Assembly (NCBI GenBank): GCA_963969595.1
Contig: OZ018413.1
Span: 6,414,711 to 6,478,710, forward strand
Source: Neckera pumila
Taxonomy: Eukaryota; Streptophyta; Bryopsida; Hypnales; Neckeraceae
DNA length: 64,000 nt
Direction of reading: 5' to 3'
Shown here: piece by piece, positions 45,197 through 56,238 of the stretch
How the letters are laid out: each line of letters opens with the position of its first letter
How positions within the stretch are numbered: position 1 is the first letter of the stretch
Position numbers and translations under genes: made by a program
Notes under the pieces: generated by a model
The model's input: only the letters and a program-made list of their open reading frames with translations
Database searches by the model: none
Told to the model about the DNA's origin: nothing

Positions 45197-46551
45197 CGCA
45201 CCATTCATATCGGTTCGCTAGAACCTCCAGACTTCACCAAAGACGTGGAGTATATAGGAAGTTGTCCCCCTCTATGTCTTCTGGGACGTCTTTGTGCATG
45301 CAACGCAGTCAGGGGCTGACAGAAGTACTAGTTGTCAACATTGGCTTTGGCACGCAGCAAACAATATGCCAATGCACAGGAGCGTGCATATGAAATCCTT
45401 CAGCATCTTTTCCTCACTTGTCCTATGTGTGCTCCATACTACACCTTGTCATTAGGATGCTGAGTGCAATGAAATGAATTGTTTGTTCTGAAGGAAAGAG
45501 CAATACGTTGTCTTTTGATCTTCTAAACCACCATGTTCTTTTTCTGTTGCATATATACATCTGTAGTCAAAGATGGAGCAGGGAATATGAAACCACCTTG
45601 TAACCTTTGCATTGAATATGTATTTTTCTAATAATTGTAGAACCAATTGGCACACATGGCAACACTCAATAGTGGATGCTGTTACCATATACAATATGCC
45701 ATTTAAAATACATCATAATTCACAAATACGTCAAGTGGCTTCAAAAGCCACTTGTGTGAGTTTCTGGAGGGGAAAAGGCAGGCTCTGTATACAACTAGAG
45801 TGGTAGAGGAAAGACAAACTATATGGGACATTGAAAATTTTGGAGAAGTTTATGTGGACCAGCATAGAGATGTCCAACAGGATGTTTTTTGCATCTTCCG
45901 GAGTCCACTCTGATGACGTCTCCATAGACGCTATATCGACAGTGACTACGTTTCCTAAAGCATCTCTAGTCTACAGAAACATCCAACAAAACATCTCAAC
46001 GTTCTACAAGATGTCTTTATTGACGTCTCAACATCTACATAGAAACCTTCAATATAAGTGTAGAAACCGCAAAAATACAGCACTGATATGTTGACGTGGC
46101 ATGCCACATCAGCATAATTTTATGCCACGTCAGCTATTTTACACATGGCATGCCATGTGTAATGCCATGTCATCTTTTTTTCCCCCAAAGCTGCCCGGAG
46201 GCTGCCCGACCCCTTTCTTTTTAACCTCGGTCAGATTTTTACCCCCAAAAAAAGTAATTTTTATAAATTTATCCTCCGTGAATTTTTTTCCCCAGAGCTG
46301 ACGTGGCAGTCCATGTTTTTGCAGACGGTTCAATGAGTCTTTAAAAATGTCATCGAAAGTCCACATGTCCATGGCAACACCAACTTGTTTTCATTCAAAT
46401 TTGTTGCAGTCATCTGGAACATCCTCGGAAATCTCCTGAAATCGCAATTCCTCTCTATAACATCTTGATGTCTCCGCGGACATAGTATGTTCGGCCTTGG
46501 ACATGGCATGTTTTACCTGTGACATCCAAAAAATACGGGTTTCTTCTAGTG
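45197..46551. other. CACTA right subterminal region
   Basis: Non-coding. From ~45890 to the end it is rich in GACGTC/AACATC/GATGTC words mirroring the left end. ORFs such as 45831-46094 are not supported. Confidence 0.55.
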
Positions 46552-46615
46552 GAAGAAGGTGATCTCCAGTACTAATGGGATCGGTTACTACTGATCCGGT
46601 TAGGTATTCACATAT

Positions 46616-46628
46616 AAGAATGGGGTGA
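46616..46628 (+). promoter_or_regulatory. Polypurine tract before the gypsy 3' LTR
   Basis: AAGAATGGGGTGA immediately precedes TGTGGGAGC, the LTR start, 41 bp after the integrase stop. This is the usual plus-strand primer position. Confidence 0.6.
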
Positions 46629-48337
46629 TGTGGGAGCCCGAAATGCCAAATTATTACTTTGTAATAGAATTAGGTTAAAGACATTTTCTTTCCATATTTT
46701 TTTTGTTGTTTTATAGGTTAATGTACATAGTTTAGTCGATTTTTAGATTAGCAGCCATTGGATCTCTTAAAAGAGATAAAATGGTTAAGACGGATTTTAA
46801 TTGTTCCTGTCTTGAACCAGAAACCAAAAACCTATGTGGGATCACAACCAAGATTCCAGGGATTTGGGAAGAGTCAAGCCGGTATCGGAAATGGAAACCA
46901 GGAGCCAACAGTCACTAATGGGAAAACTAGAGAGCCGTTGAACGAAAATCATTTCCCGGTGTTGACAAAAACGGCCAGTTCCAACAGTGGGGAAACCGGA
47001 TGGTCAGAAGAGAGGAAGGGGTCAAGTAGAAGCATCCGCATTCTATCTTCACATTCTGGTGTTTCCTGATTGTGAGTGAATGTTTGCAAGACAGTGTGGC
47101 GCTGAGAGCTTGGAGGAGTGCAAGTTTTGAGATTCCGGTCCCGGTTAAGCGGTTGTAAGACTGATTGGCTTTGTGAGAAAGAACAACAATAGAGCTCAAG
47201 TGGTTAGGGCAGGAAGAATTGAGAGGTTGTTAGTCAGTCCAAGTAGTTGCTCAGAGCCATGGTGAAGGCAGAGGCGAGTAAAGAGTCGCCTTCACCCAAA
47301 CTCCGGTCAGTGGTACCCGAACTGCCGAAGAATGTCAAGGAGAAGGCGCTCTTGCGGGAGGACCTGAAAGGGCTGGGATGCGATGGTTTCATGCGGAGGC
47401 CGTGGAACCTGAAGTACGAGTTAATGGTTGGGGAGCTGCTCACGAAGTAGTCAAGCAAGTGGCATCACACGATCCGGGCGTAGCCAATCAGATGGACTCC
47501 GGAGATGTGGAGTGAGGTGTACAATTTTTTCAAGGAAGGGGAAGGAGTAGTTGGACAGCAGCACGAGTTTGAGAGTAGTAAGTTTTGCAACCCTGTCCAC
47601 CCCAAGGATGGATATGCTATGGCAGATTGCACAAACTTAGAAGAATGTTGGAGTTCTTAGTTCCAATTTTGAATCCGGAGCGTCCTATCAGGGCCACCAT
47701 TACAATAGCAAAGACGATTTTTGGAGCGCTGACCAAAAGGAAGAAAGTGAGTTGGGGTTTATTATTGAAGGAAGTTGTGGGCAAAATGGTCTCAGCTGTA
47801 GGCAAGTCCAGACCTTCTGGTTTATCTCCCTTTCTCTTCCACCTCTATGAGCACAATGAGTTATTGAGAGGGAAGGAAGTAACCAAGTACAAGTCTGCGG
47901 ATGTGATGTTACAGCATGACATTAGTCCAAAATCGAAAGAGCAGAAAGAGGCATCAATAGAGGAGTCAGAATCAGAAGAGGAACCGGAGGAACTCCAAAA
48001 GAAAGGCAAGGAAGTAGCTGGAGAGGGGACTAGTAAGGATCCGATTTGGGCAAAGTCAACTGACCCTCTTCGGGTGATTATAAGTGAACTGAAGGGCATC
48101 TGAGAAAAAATGATGAGTGATAAGGAGGTGACCCAGAAGCCAAAAAATCGGATAGCTAGCCTAACCGGTCAAGTAAAGGATCTAAAGAAAGAGATAGGGA
48201 AAAAGTCTGAGAGTGAGGTTAAACAGTTCTTGGCTAAAACCTTAGACACCCTTAACCGGATCTGGAAGTTTGTTGGGATTTCGGGCAATGTAGTTAACAA
48301 AGCCAAACTTTTTGAGGCTGGAGTTCTCAAGGAGGGA

Positions 48338-51300
48338 TGTCGTACGCGCAATCTAGGCGTAAGTATCTTTAGCCACAATGTTGTGCTAAAATGACACGAG
48401 TTATCGTCCCAGGGAATTCCAAGATGATGCTGCACGTTTCAAGTTTTTCCGGATTCTCTTTTGTCTTCAATCCAATCACCTATTCACTCATTTCCAGAAC
48501 TTTTAACTATCCGGAATTCAATCCGAATCCGGTTCTACCCGGAATCCGGTTTCCACTTCCAAATCAAGATGGTTTCTTTCACCTCTATTTTACCCTCAAA
48601 GGGTCCGCTTTGATCTTTCAAGGGGTAGGGACTTCACCACTCTGGTTCTCACACTCACTAAACTTGACAAACACAAACAAACACCCAAGTATTTAAAGGA
48701 ATTGTAACAAAGAAAGAAGATCTAGATCCTCACAACTTCCTAGACACCCGATCCGGAAAGTAGGTCACTCAGGACTCAATCCACTCCTTACTACAACGAC
48801 TAATCACAGGGTTCCGGAACCTATCGAGGGTTGTTTGTTAAGTGCTAGACCGTTCCGAGGTTGGCAGACCTTTCGGGAGAGTGGCGACTTCCTCTGGGCG
48901 GGCGCTTACCTCGGCAAGGGTTGACAGCCAAACTCGCTTCCACTACTCAATCAACTGGATCACCGTTACAATAGTTTAAAGATACTATGCACTTCCACTC
49001 AGTCAAGAATCTAACACTGTCTCAAATGTACCTTTTAAATGGAACCGACTACCCGAGATCCGGATTCCTCCTCACCCGTCTTCCCTCACACTCTAGTACA
49101 ATCACAAGCATTTAGACCAACACTTGAACACAAAGATGGAAATCCGAAAGCTCACTCAGCACTTAGATTAAAGGAAAGTAATGGAATACAAATGAAAATC
49201 TACTAGGAGGGAATCCCAGCACAACAAGCTTGCCAGCCCTTAAAAACCCACAAAAAGTCAACATCTAAAAGCCAAAAAGCACCCCGGAAATCCAGGCAGC
49301 CAATCAAAGAACACCCCGAGACACCCGGAAAATCCACTGCCGGCTCATTCTAAAAATAAATCCGAAACCAGGGTCCCAAGCGCGGAAAACCCGTTTCAGA
49401 ACTAGAGTTCAAAACTTAATCAAAAATCAAAACATCCTAACTAACTACTTCTTCCGCGGCTTCTTCATACTGCTGCCGCTTTGCGTTGCTCCTGTCGTCT
49501 TCGTGGGGGTGTTCCGGACACTTGCCCGGGTCTGGATTGGGCGTCGAATCAACGGAGTTGTCATGACTTCAGTTTCTTTGTCATCGAACTAGAGGAACTC
49601 CCTATCCGACTCCATCTCAATGGGTTGCCCTAATAAAGCTCCAACTGGATCCTTGTCATCGCCTTCTTCCTCTTCCTTGGATGCTCCTTCCATGTGGGTG
49701 AAACCTTTCGGATGTGTCCGGGCCGGATTCTCAATCACAGGCATCCGGTCCATCAAATCCGTCCGAACTGGAGGAGCCATGACTTTGGGTAATACGGTCC
49801 CCTCTGGTGCCCTTGCCATGCGCGTGGGGAACGTGATAAGGACCGTCTGCACCAAAGCAGTAGGAACAACCGGAACATCCGGACCTTCCTTAGCAACCTC
49901 CGCGGTTAACCTCTCCCTTCTTCGTGACGGCCCTGCCTGACTTGCAACTTGAGCCATAATGTCCTTCAGCAAGGCTTGAAGACCTTGCTCCGATATGGGA
50001 GTCCTTCCGGCGGGGATTGGTTTGGTCGGAGTCTTCTACAACTGCACACTCAGAACTTCCGGAAATCGGGTGAAGTCCATGGCTGCTGGATCGAGAAACT
50101 CCAACAGCTTCCTCATCTCTGCCAACACATTCTCCATCTTGATCTCATAATCCACCAAGATCTTGAGGATCATGCTTCCGGTCACTACGCCCTCTTGAAC
50201 TAACTTATCATTGAAGAGCCGGGCGCGTGTGATTTGATCCGTGGGCTGTTCCACCAACTCCGTCAGTGCCTCACTACATTCATTGCATCCGACTCCCTCT
50301 TGGATGCAAACTTCAGGGCTTCCTCCGCAACACCCAAACTGGTCTTGAGTTGGATCTTCTCCTCCTCCAGTTTTTGGATCTGCTCATCCTTCCTAATGAG
50401 CAGGGTTGGATCCGGATGTTTTCTAATCTTGCCCATAATCTCGTCCGGTTCCACCTTCAATTTGTCCAATACCGAGCATACGAAGTCAGCCAAGTCCTCG
50501 TACCATTTCCGGGCCTCCTGGAACCACTCTACTCCGGAATTGAACAACTCGTTCCCCCCTAGATCTGCAAAGGTCCGGCCCAATTCCTCCGTTTCCAGAA
50601 CTTGCTGCTTCCCACTTGAGTTTGGATCGGTCGACTTCCGCCGCGAACTTTCCGGCCTCTCTGTCCTTGGCGACATCACTTTTGAAACTGCTTCCTTGGC
50701 TTGCTTCTCCAAATCCGGAGACAGGCCGTCCTTTAGCATCTCCTCGGCGACCTTGTAGTCCTTGATTTCTTGCTCACTCACGATCCCATTGTGGTAGTAA
50801 AGGTGGAAGAGGTAGGTGCTGATCGGGTTGGATTTGGCCTTCTGCATGCCGTTCGCTAGTTTCTACACCACGGCCTTCAATATTCTCCCTCAGTGTATTG
50901 GCCTGTCCTCCATCACTCCAAAAATCGTGTTGCCCAATGTGCTGGTGAGCCGGGTCGGCTTCTCCGGATACAGGATCAAAACTAGGAACTCCAGCACTTG
51001 TCTCTGCCTCAGGTCAATGCAATCATGAATCGCAAAACCTTCCTTCGGATGGGGTAGATTACGGAACTTCTCTTGAATATAACGGTCATTCCTTGAGGCA
51101 TAACCGGAACCCGCCTTCCGGAATGAGTAGGCTTCCATCCACATCTGCTCAGTCCACTTTGCCGACTTCCCTCTCTCCGTCAACTCAAACTAATTTGGAG
51201 CTCCAGTCACGACTTCGTGGATCATCGCCTCGTCCTTCAGATTCCACGGCTTGCGTAACAACCTTGCACATCCCATACTGTCCAGATCGCCCTCCAAAAG

Positions 51301-52109
51301 CATCCGTGCCTTCAGATCCGCAGGTACGACCGGATTGAGCAACTTGGCTGTAACTGCCGGTCTCTGAGGTTCCTCCATCCACACCGACAGAATCCTACTA
51401 ATTTGGTGCAATCGGCACCCTCCTCTCCTTCTCTCCCTATCCGATCCTAACTCACCACTTTCACTCAACTAACGCGCGCTCCAAACCTGCAAGAACACAC
51501 GCATCCTCGAGCGGAAGAAAGAGGGAGAAGAAATGAAGAAGAACGGGCTTAAGTAGCTGGCCAGTGATTGACACTCGTTGGGACGGCCCATAAATGCGCC
51601 ACCTTTTGCAAACAAAACCCTAGTTCCTAGGTCGGAACCTAGGTCGTAGGTTTCCAGAATCCGGATTACTTTTCGGATTACGGATCCCGTTAAGATCCGT
51701 TCCTTACCCATTTTACAGTTTTTGCTAGGCTGGAACTTTCCTACTTTCCTGATTCGGCTAACTGTTCCGGATTGCTACTTCAGTATACGAAAATTTTGAA
51801 AAATCTCACTAAATGCCATATTTAACTACTTTTGGACTTTAGAAAGTCCAGAATTCATAATGATCATCGGGAGATCTTGGGTTGGGGCATCGGGGGATCT
51901 ATCCAAAACATTGGAAGATCTAAATTTTCATGGAGGAATCAATTCAAAACATCAATAGATCTATACAAACATCGGAAGATCTCTTGATGTTTTGGATAGA
52001 GATGCTTAGTCCAGAATTCATTGAATAGTCCAGAAGTAGTTAAATACATCATCTAATCTACTCCTAAATCAATCTGGAATTCCGGGTTTTGACATTTTGT
52101 GCTCCCACA
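48338..52109 (-). mobile_element. Solo LTR with ORF, inserted in the gypsy 3' LTR (TSD AGGGA)
   Basis: On the minus strand it runs from TGTGGGAGC (52109) to GCGTACGACA (48338). AGGGA flanks both sides (48333-48337 and 52110-52114). The 3772-bp unit has no pol genes and no paired LTR. Its start is closely related to the start of the LTR it landed in, so this is a self-insertion within one family. Removing it restores the host LTR ORF in frame. Confidence 0.85.
49445..51378 (-). pseudogene. LTR-encoded protein in the nested solo LTR, broken
   Basis: ATG 51378 (MEEPQRPAVTAKL) to TAG 49447-49445 (tail SMKKPRKK). Blocks shared with the intact copy are MGCARLLRKPWN, GFAIHDC, LEFLVLILYPEKPTR, NTIFG and STYLFHLY. 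A coiled-coil-like segment, RKDEQIQKLEEEKIQLKTSL, follows, then a proline/basic C-terminus. Interruptions are TAG at 51192-51190, TAG at 50865-50863, a frameshift near 50260, another interruption near 50040 and TAG at 49591-49589. It is the third member of this ORF family in the window. Confidence 0.75.
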
Positions 52110-54066
52110 AGGGATCTCAAATGGGATCCAAGGTTGTTTTTGTCTTGGTGTCCTATCATGAGGAGGTGGAGCGTACATTATTTGAGTTGAGAGAAGTCAT
52201 AGAGAATGCAGGCTTCCACTCGGAACCGGAACCGGTGAAGGCAAAAGAAAAGGTGAAGGAAGAAACTTTGAGCAAGGCAATGCCATCAAAGGGTTTAGCT
52301 GACCGGAAGTCAAAGGGAGAACCGAAAGAGAAGACCACACCAATCAACCGCTCCAAATTGAAGATTGACACGGCAACCGGAAAAGGGTTTTCACCTAGAT
52401 CCCAGACTTGCAGTCAGAGTAAGTTTGCAAAACCGGATCAGGGCACTCCACAGAGCACCCTTTTTGGTTGGTCAGACAAGCCAGCAGCAAAACGATGGAA
52501 ATCAACATCAAAGAGGGGTAGGAAGGCATCACCCACAATTGAGATTGAACCTGAAGAGGGTGAGTCGCCAAAGACTACGGAGAAGGAGGAGAGCCAGTCC
52601 GAATCAAGAGAAGAATCCAAGGAAGGAGAAGAAGAATCTGAACTAGAAACGAAACCTACGCGTGAAAGGGGGAAAGGTAAGCCTCCAACTCTCCTAAAGG
52701 GGAAAGCTTCTAAGTCTACTGGTGGTAGACAGCAGCCAACAAGGAAGGGAATGATCAAGACTACACCAATGCCATCCAAGCAGCAAAAGAAGTAGGTAGA
52801 AAGTTTTTAGAAGTTGAGTTAGGGAGTTAGTGGAACTCCAATTTTTGGTAGGTGGAAAGTAAAATTAGAGTCCAATTAAATTTACTTTAGGAAAGTAAAA
52901 GATAGGTGGAGTTCAATTAAGTAGAAGAAAGTTAAAGTTTTAGAAAGTAGCTTCTAGTTGCTTTCCGGTTGCATGCAACTGGACCGCTGGATCCAGTTTT
53001 CTTGGATCTGAGATCCACTTTTGTGGAAAGGGCCGACTGTTAGGAAGCCAACACTACTAGTTAGGATTCTGAGATTGGGGGAATGACGCGTGTCATTCTC
53101 TGGTCTATAGTTAGGATTCTCATGGGGCCTTTTTGGGTTTCCCTTGGTTTGGTATTTAGGGGGTTGAAGTTAGTTTCAATCCCAGGCTTGATAGGATAGT
53201 TTTATCTTACACTTGTGTTCTTTTTCATTTTCCATTGCAAAGTATTCTGATTTCCACATTCTAAGTGTTGGTCTGAAAAGTCTTGATGCTAGGTTGGTAT
53301 GCCGGTAATGCTAGAACCATTACTTTATGCGGATAGCTATGTTTGTAGATTTTGGAAGAAGATGAGTGCCCCCAGATGTTTCTTGTATCCAATTTTCAAG
53401 AATAGCGTCTTTGTCTGAGAGCTTGGGTCGGGAGAATCTGTCATTGTAGTATTTTGAGGATGGTAGGGGTTTCCTGAGTGACCTTCTGATCCAGATTAAG
53501 CTTCTGGGTCAGTTGAGAGGAGAAACTGAAGTCCTATTTCTTTTTGTCTTTTGTTATTTTTCTTCTTTTTAGTGAAACTTCTGTCATTCTAAACATTGAA
53601 GGGTAGGAATTCACGCAGCCTTCTTTAATTGCAATATGCAGAACCCTCTAATATACAGGCTAAACTTCTAACCGGTTACTAAAATTAAAGATCCAGAAGC
53701 GAAAATAAGAAGAGGCACAAGGTAACGACACTCCTTCCGGTCCTGATTTTGAGTCCTAGGATCAGAGTTGTACTAGAGAGAGAGAGAGGGCGGTACATTG
53801 TTGAGACACTACCTTGTTGTTGTTGAGCAGATTCGGACTAGAGTGGGATAGTCCAACCGGATGGAAAGCAATCACTTAGGAATATTAAGCTTTCTGTTGT
53901 AGAATCCGATTTGCTTGTGGTTGTTGTGACTTCTGCATCCGGTTCCGGTCATCACTAGAGAAGTCCAAACTAGATATCTGAGGAAATAATACCCGAGTCA
54001 TCCTAAAGATGTTTTTCACACGTTAGAACGTCTATTGGAGGAAAATTACTTTCTTGTGCTACAACA

Positions 54067-54735
54067 CTCCTACAATTACAAATGCATTTCGAGCTATTGA
54101 TACATGGCCAGATCCACTGGAGGCGCTCAGCGCAGATGCACAGGCAATTGCTATACTTCAAAGTTTGGAGAGCCACGAGGAGTGGGAGGTAGAGATTTGC
54201 ACATTTTGCTTGCTTTGTTTGAGTGTTAATACTTGTTGTGCATATTTGTTCTCGAGCCCTTTGAGGTTCAATGATTTTGCAGCTATTACTATTCAACAAC
54301 TTTGATGTTCCAAAAGCACTTGGCAATACTTTTGGAGTGGACATACCATCAAAAAAGATAGAGATTCAGAGGGGACTCCAACCAACTTCAATGATGTCAT
54401 TTGAAAGACGGTTTATCTCGGATCGTGAGCCACATTCAATTGCCAAACATAGAGAGGACAAGGACCTAACAAACGTTGATTTTCATAACATCCTGCAGGA
54501 CGAGCTAACTGCGCTACCTGCACTTGTGGATACCCCCGTCTCAATAGCACTAATGAGATGCCCCCCTTGGACATGGAGTGAGACACAGGTACCAAGACCA
54601 TGGCCAGCTACAAAGCACAACAATGACGCCCATATTCTTCTCCAACATCAATGTTGCAAGAAGCGAGCATACAATCCAAAGAGCGGAGCGTCCTCTATGC
54701 CGTCTGCGGAAAGAAAGGACAACCAATCTCTGTAG
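54067..54735 (+). CDS. Unassigned spliced-looking ORF upstream of the piggyBac relic
   Basis: A first coding stretch (ITNAFRAIDTWPDPLEALSA...SHEEWE) ends at donor GTAGAG (54189) in phase 0. The next block starts after TTGCAG at 54283 in phase 0 (LLLFNNFDVPKALGNTFGVD, then FERRFISDREPHSIAKHRED, TPVSIALMRCPPWTWSETQ) with a possible donor GTACCA at 54589; otherwise the frame stays open to TAG 54735. Composition is protein-like. No family was recognised. It lies on the same strand as the piggyBac transposase 1.5 kb downstream and could be its N-terminal exons, or a host gene cut by the gypsy LTR that ends at 54066. Confidence 0.4.
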
Positions 54736-56238
54736 GCCCTGGACTTTGAATTAAGGAGCAGGGAGTGTCCATTGCGATTGACGCTGCACAGCCAAAGGGG
54801 AAGCGGAAATATCAAAAAAAGACGCACGCACAAGCAGGTGAGACCTCAACCTCCTAGTAGAGGATGTGGCCGAGGGTGTCCAGGGACTCATCGTGGTGTT
54901 GTTGAATTGGCTGTGCAAGGTTTGGAAGCAAATGACTTTAATAACTGCACTGAAAGGGCAGTGCCCAAACTTGTTGTGTTCTTTACACCACTCAACATCA
55001 GATCCACAGGTATTGCCAGGAGTCATGGCAATCAATAAAGAATCATACAAAATCATTTTTCCAACCAGATCCAAAGGTATTGCCATGAGTCATGGACAAC
55101 CAGCTACCGCTGGTATTTGAAGTTCAGTGCTAGAATTCTAGTAGAGTCATACATATGCAAATGACGAGTTCAAGGTCGTGCTAGCGCCTTGTAGGTGCCT
55201 TGTGAAAGTTGCTCTAATTAACATGCGTTGGAGTGGAAAAGTCTTCAAAAATCCATGTGGTTTTGTATTCGGGCAAGTACGTACTGCAGAGTCTTGAGGG
55301 GTATTGACACTGATTGAAGACCTCCGATTGGGCTGTGACTTTGGCGAGGATTTTGGCATTTAGACCATTGCGCAAAGACACAATGAACTTATGTCGAAGG
55401 GGAGTTGCGGTGGGGACGGCGGCAATATAGCCGGATGTGGTGGAAATGGCATCAAGATAGCCCATGCTGGTGACAACATCAAAGCCAAGGCAAAGAACGT
55501 AAGGGATTTTGTGCTGACATCGGGTGAGCCCTCTTCCCCTTCATTGTCTTTGTCTTGTTTGAGTGCACTTTTTCTTTCTCTTTGTTTGAGTGCAATTTCA
55601 AAACTGCACACAAATCTTCTAACATAGGATCAAACATGCAAAACTTATTGAGGTAGTGGTCGGATAGGCCCAATTTGTGGTAATTAAACAATAGTCTCTT
55701 GCCCTACAGAAGCAACAGAGAATCAATCCCACATAAGTGCAATCAACATAAATTAATATGCTAATAAACATAGGATGAGATTGAATAGACAATGAATAAG
55801 GTTTACAATTGCCTACTTTAGGCATACTTAGGCCTAACTTAGATTATTGTTGAATACAATGACCAATTCCAGAGATTCATCAAGAGTTCTTAGATAGGGA
55901 TTTCTTGAAAATTTCTGTTTAGAAGAAATATCCAAAAGCTAATAATCAAATGTTATTGTCCCTACTCCAGTTTTCAACGCTAAAGATGTCTAGGCTAAGC
56001 TAGAAGTGACTTGTTCAATTCATTCACGGAAGAAATGTAAACATTCCTCTCAACATTTCAAGCATCGGTAGATGTACAAGATTGTCAAATTTTAAGTCCA
56101 ACATTGACCTCAACAATAGCTCTGCAGAGTAGGACCAAGCAAGTCAACACTTTTGAAATTGGCAGCTTTTGTTGAAACTTGCAGGTACTTACAAGAACAG
56201 AATTTGTATAGTGATGTAGGGGTCATCCTCTTTGCAGG
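54736..56238. other. Spacer or intron before the piggyBac-like block
   Basis: Mostly AT-rich. A short basic coding-like patch occurs near 54760-54840 ending at GTGAGACC. The 3' end is a good acceptor (CTCTTTGCAG, 56229-56238). Nothing else supported. Confidence 0.4.

Larger units (their letters stand above)
25429..46551. mobile_element. 21.1-kb CACTA (En/Spm) transposon with TNPA-like and TNP2-like genes (TSD GAA)
   Basis: The left end CACTAGAAGAAACCCGTG and the reverse complement of the right end CACTAGAAGAAACCCGTA begin TIRs of over 30 bp. The flanks are GAA at 25426-25428 and 46552-46554. Excision in silico rejoins the gypsy integrase C-terminus in frame. Subterminal regions are rich in GACGTC/GATGTC/GACATC words. 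Inside are a five-exon TNPA/Ptta-like gene (minus), a TNP2-like transposase gene (plus), a probable captured gene exon, tandem repeats and two LTR-type insertions. Both genes carry nonsense codons, so the copy is probably non-autonomous now. Confidence 0.95.
47259..52795 (+). pseudogene. LTR-encoded protein of the gypsy element, interrupted by a solo LTR
   Basis: Segments 47259-48337 and 52115-52795 read in one frame across the insertion (LKEG then SQMGSK). It is homologous to the 550-residue protein at 27089: RRPWNLKYE, DGYAMADC, LEFLVPILNPERPIR, TIFG, GLSPFLFHLY. An acidic segment (SEEEPEEL) and helical region follow, then a Lys/Glu-rich region ending MPSKQQKK and TAG. Lesions are TAG at 47448, TAG at 47478, a frameshift near 47630 and TGA at 48101. 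The C-terminal half is more charged than in the intact copy. Function unknown. Confidence 0.75.
21215..54066 (+). mobile_element. Ty3/gypsy retrotransposon, 5' truncated, with nested insertions and an ORF-bearing 3' LTR
   Basis: The element's own sequence is 21215-25428 joined to 46552-54066; the 21.1-kb CACTA between them duplicated GAA. Order on the plus strand is gag remnant, protease, reverse transcriptase, RNase H, integrase, polypurine tract (about 46616-46628), then a 3' LTR starting TGTGGGAGC at 46629. The protease-RT-RH-integrase order identifies Ty3/gypsy. The LTR end at 54066 (GTGCTACAACA) was placed by its similarity to the end of the solo LTR at 26517-29845 (GTGCTGCGACA, preceded in both by GGAAA(A)TTACTT). 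No 5' LTR, primer-binding site or N-terminal gag is seen. Stops and frameshifts make it inactive. Confidence 0.85.
46629..54066 (+). mobile_element. 3' LTR of the gypsy element, carrying an ORF and a nested solo LTR
   Basis: It starts TGTGGGAGCCCGAAATGCC, much like the solo LTR at 48338-52109 read on the minus strand (TGTGGGAGCACAAAATGTC). It ends GTGCTACAACA, like the solo LTR at 26517-29845. Without the nested insertion it is about 3.66 kb, in the same range as the two solo LTRs. It lies directly behind the polypurine tract, so the ORF inside it belongs to the LTR and not to the internal region. Confidence 0.75.

Noticed and set aside
44705..45208. Minus-strand frames under the transposase 3' exon
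   Set aside because: They are antisense shadows of the DUF4216-like coding sequence, which reads on the plus strand.
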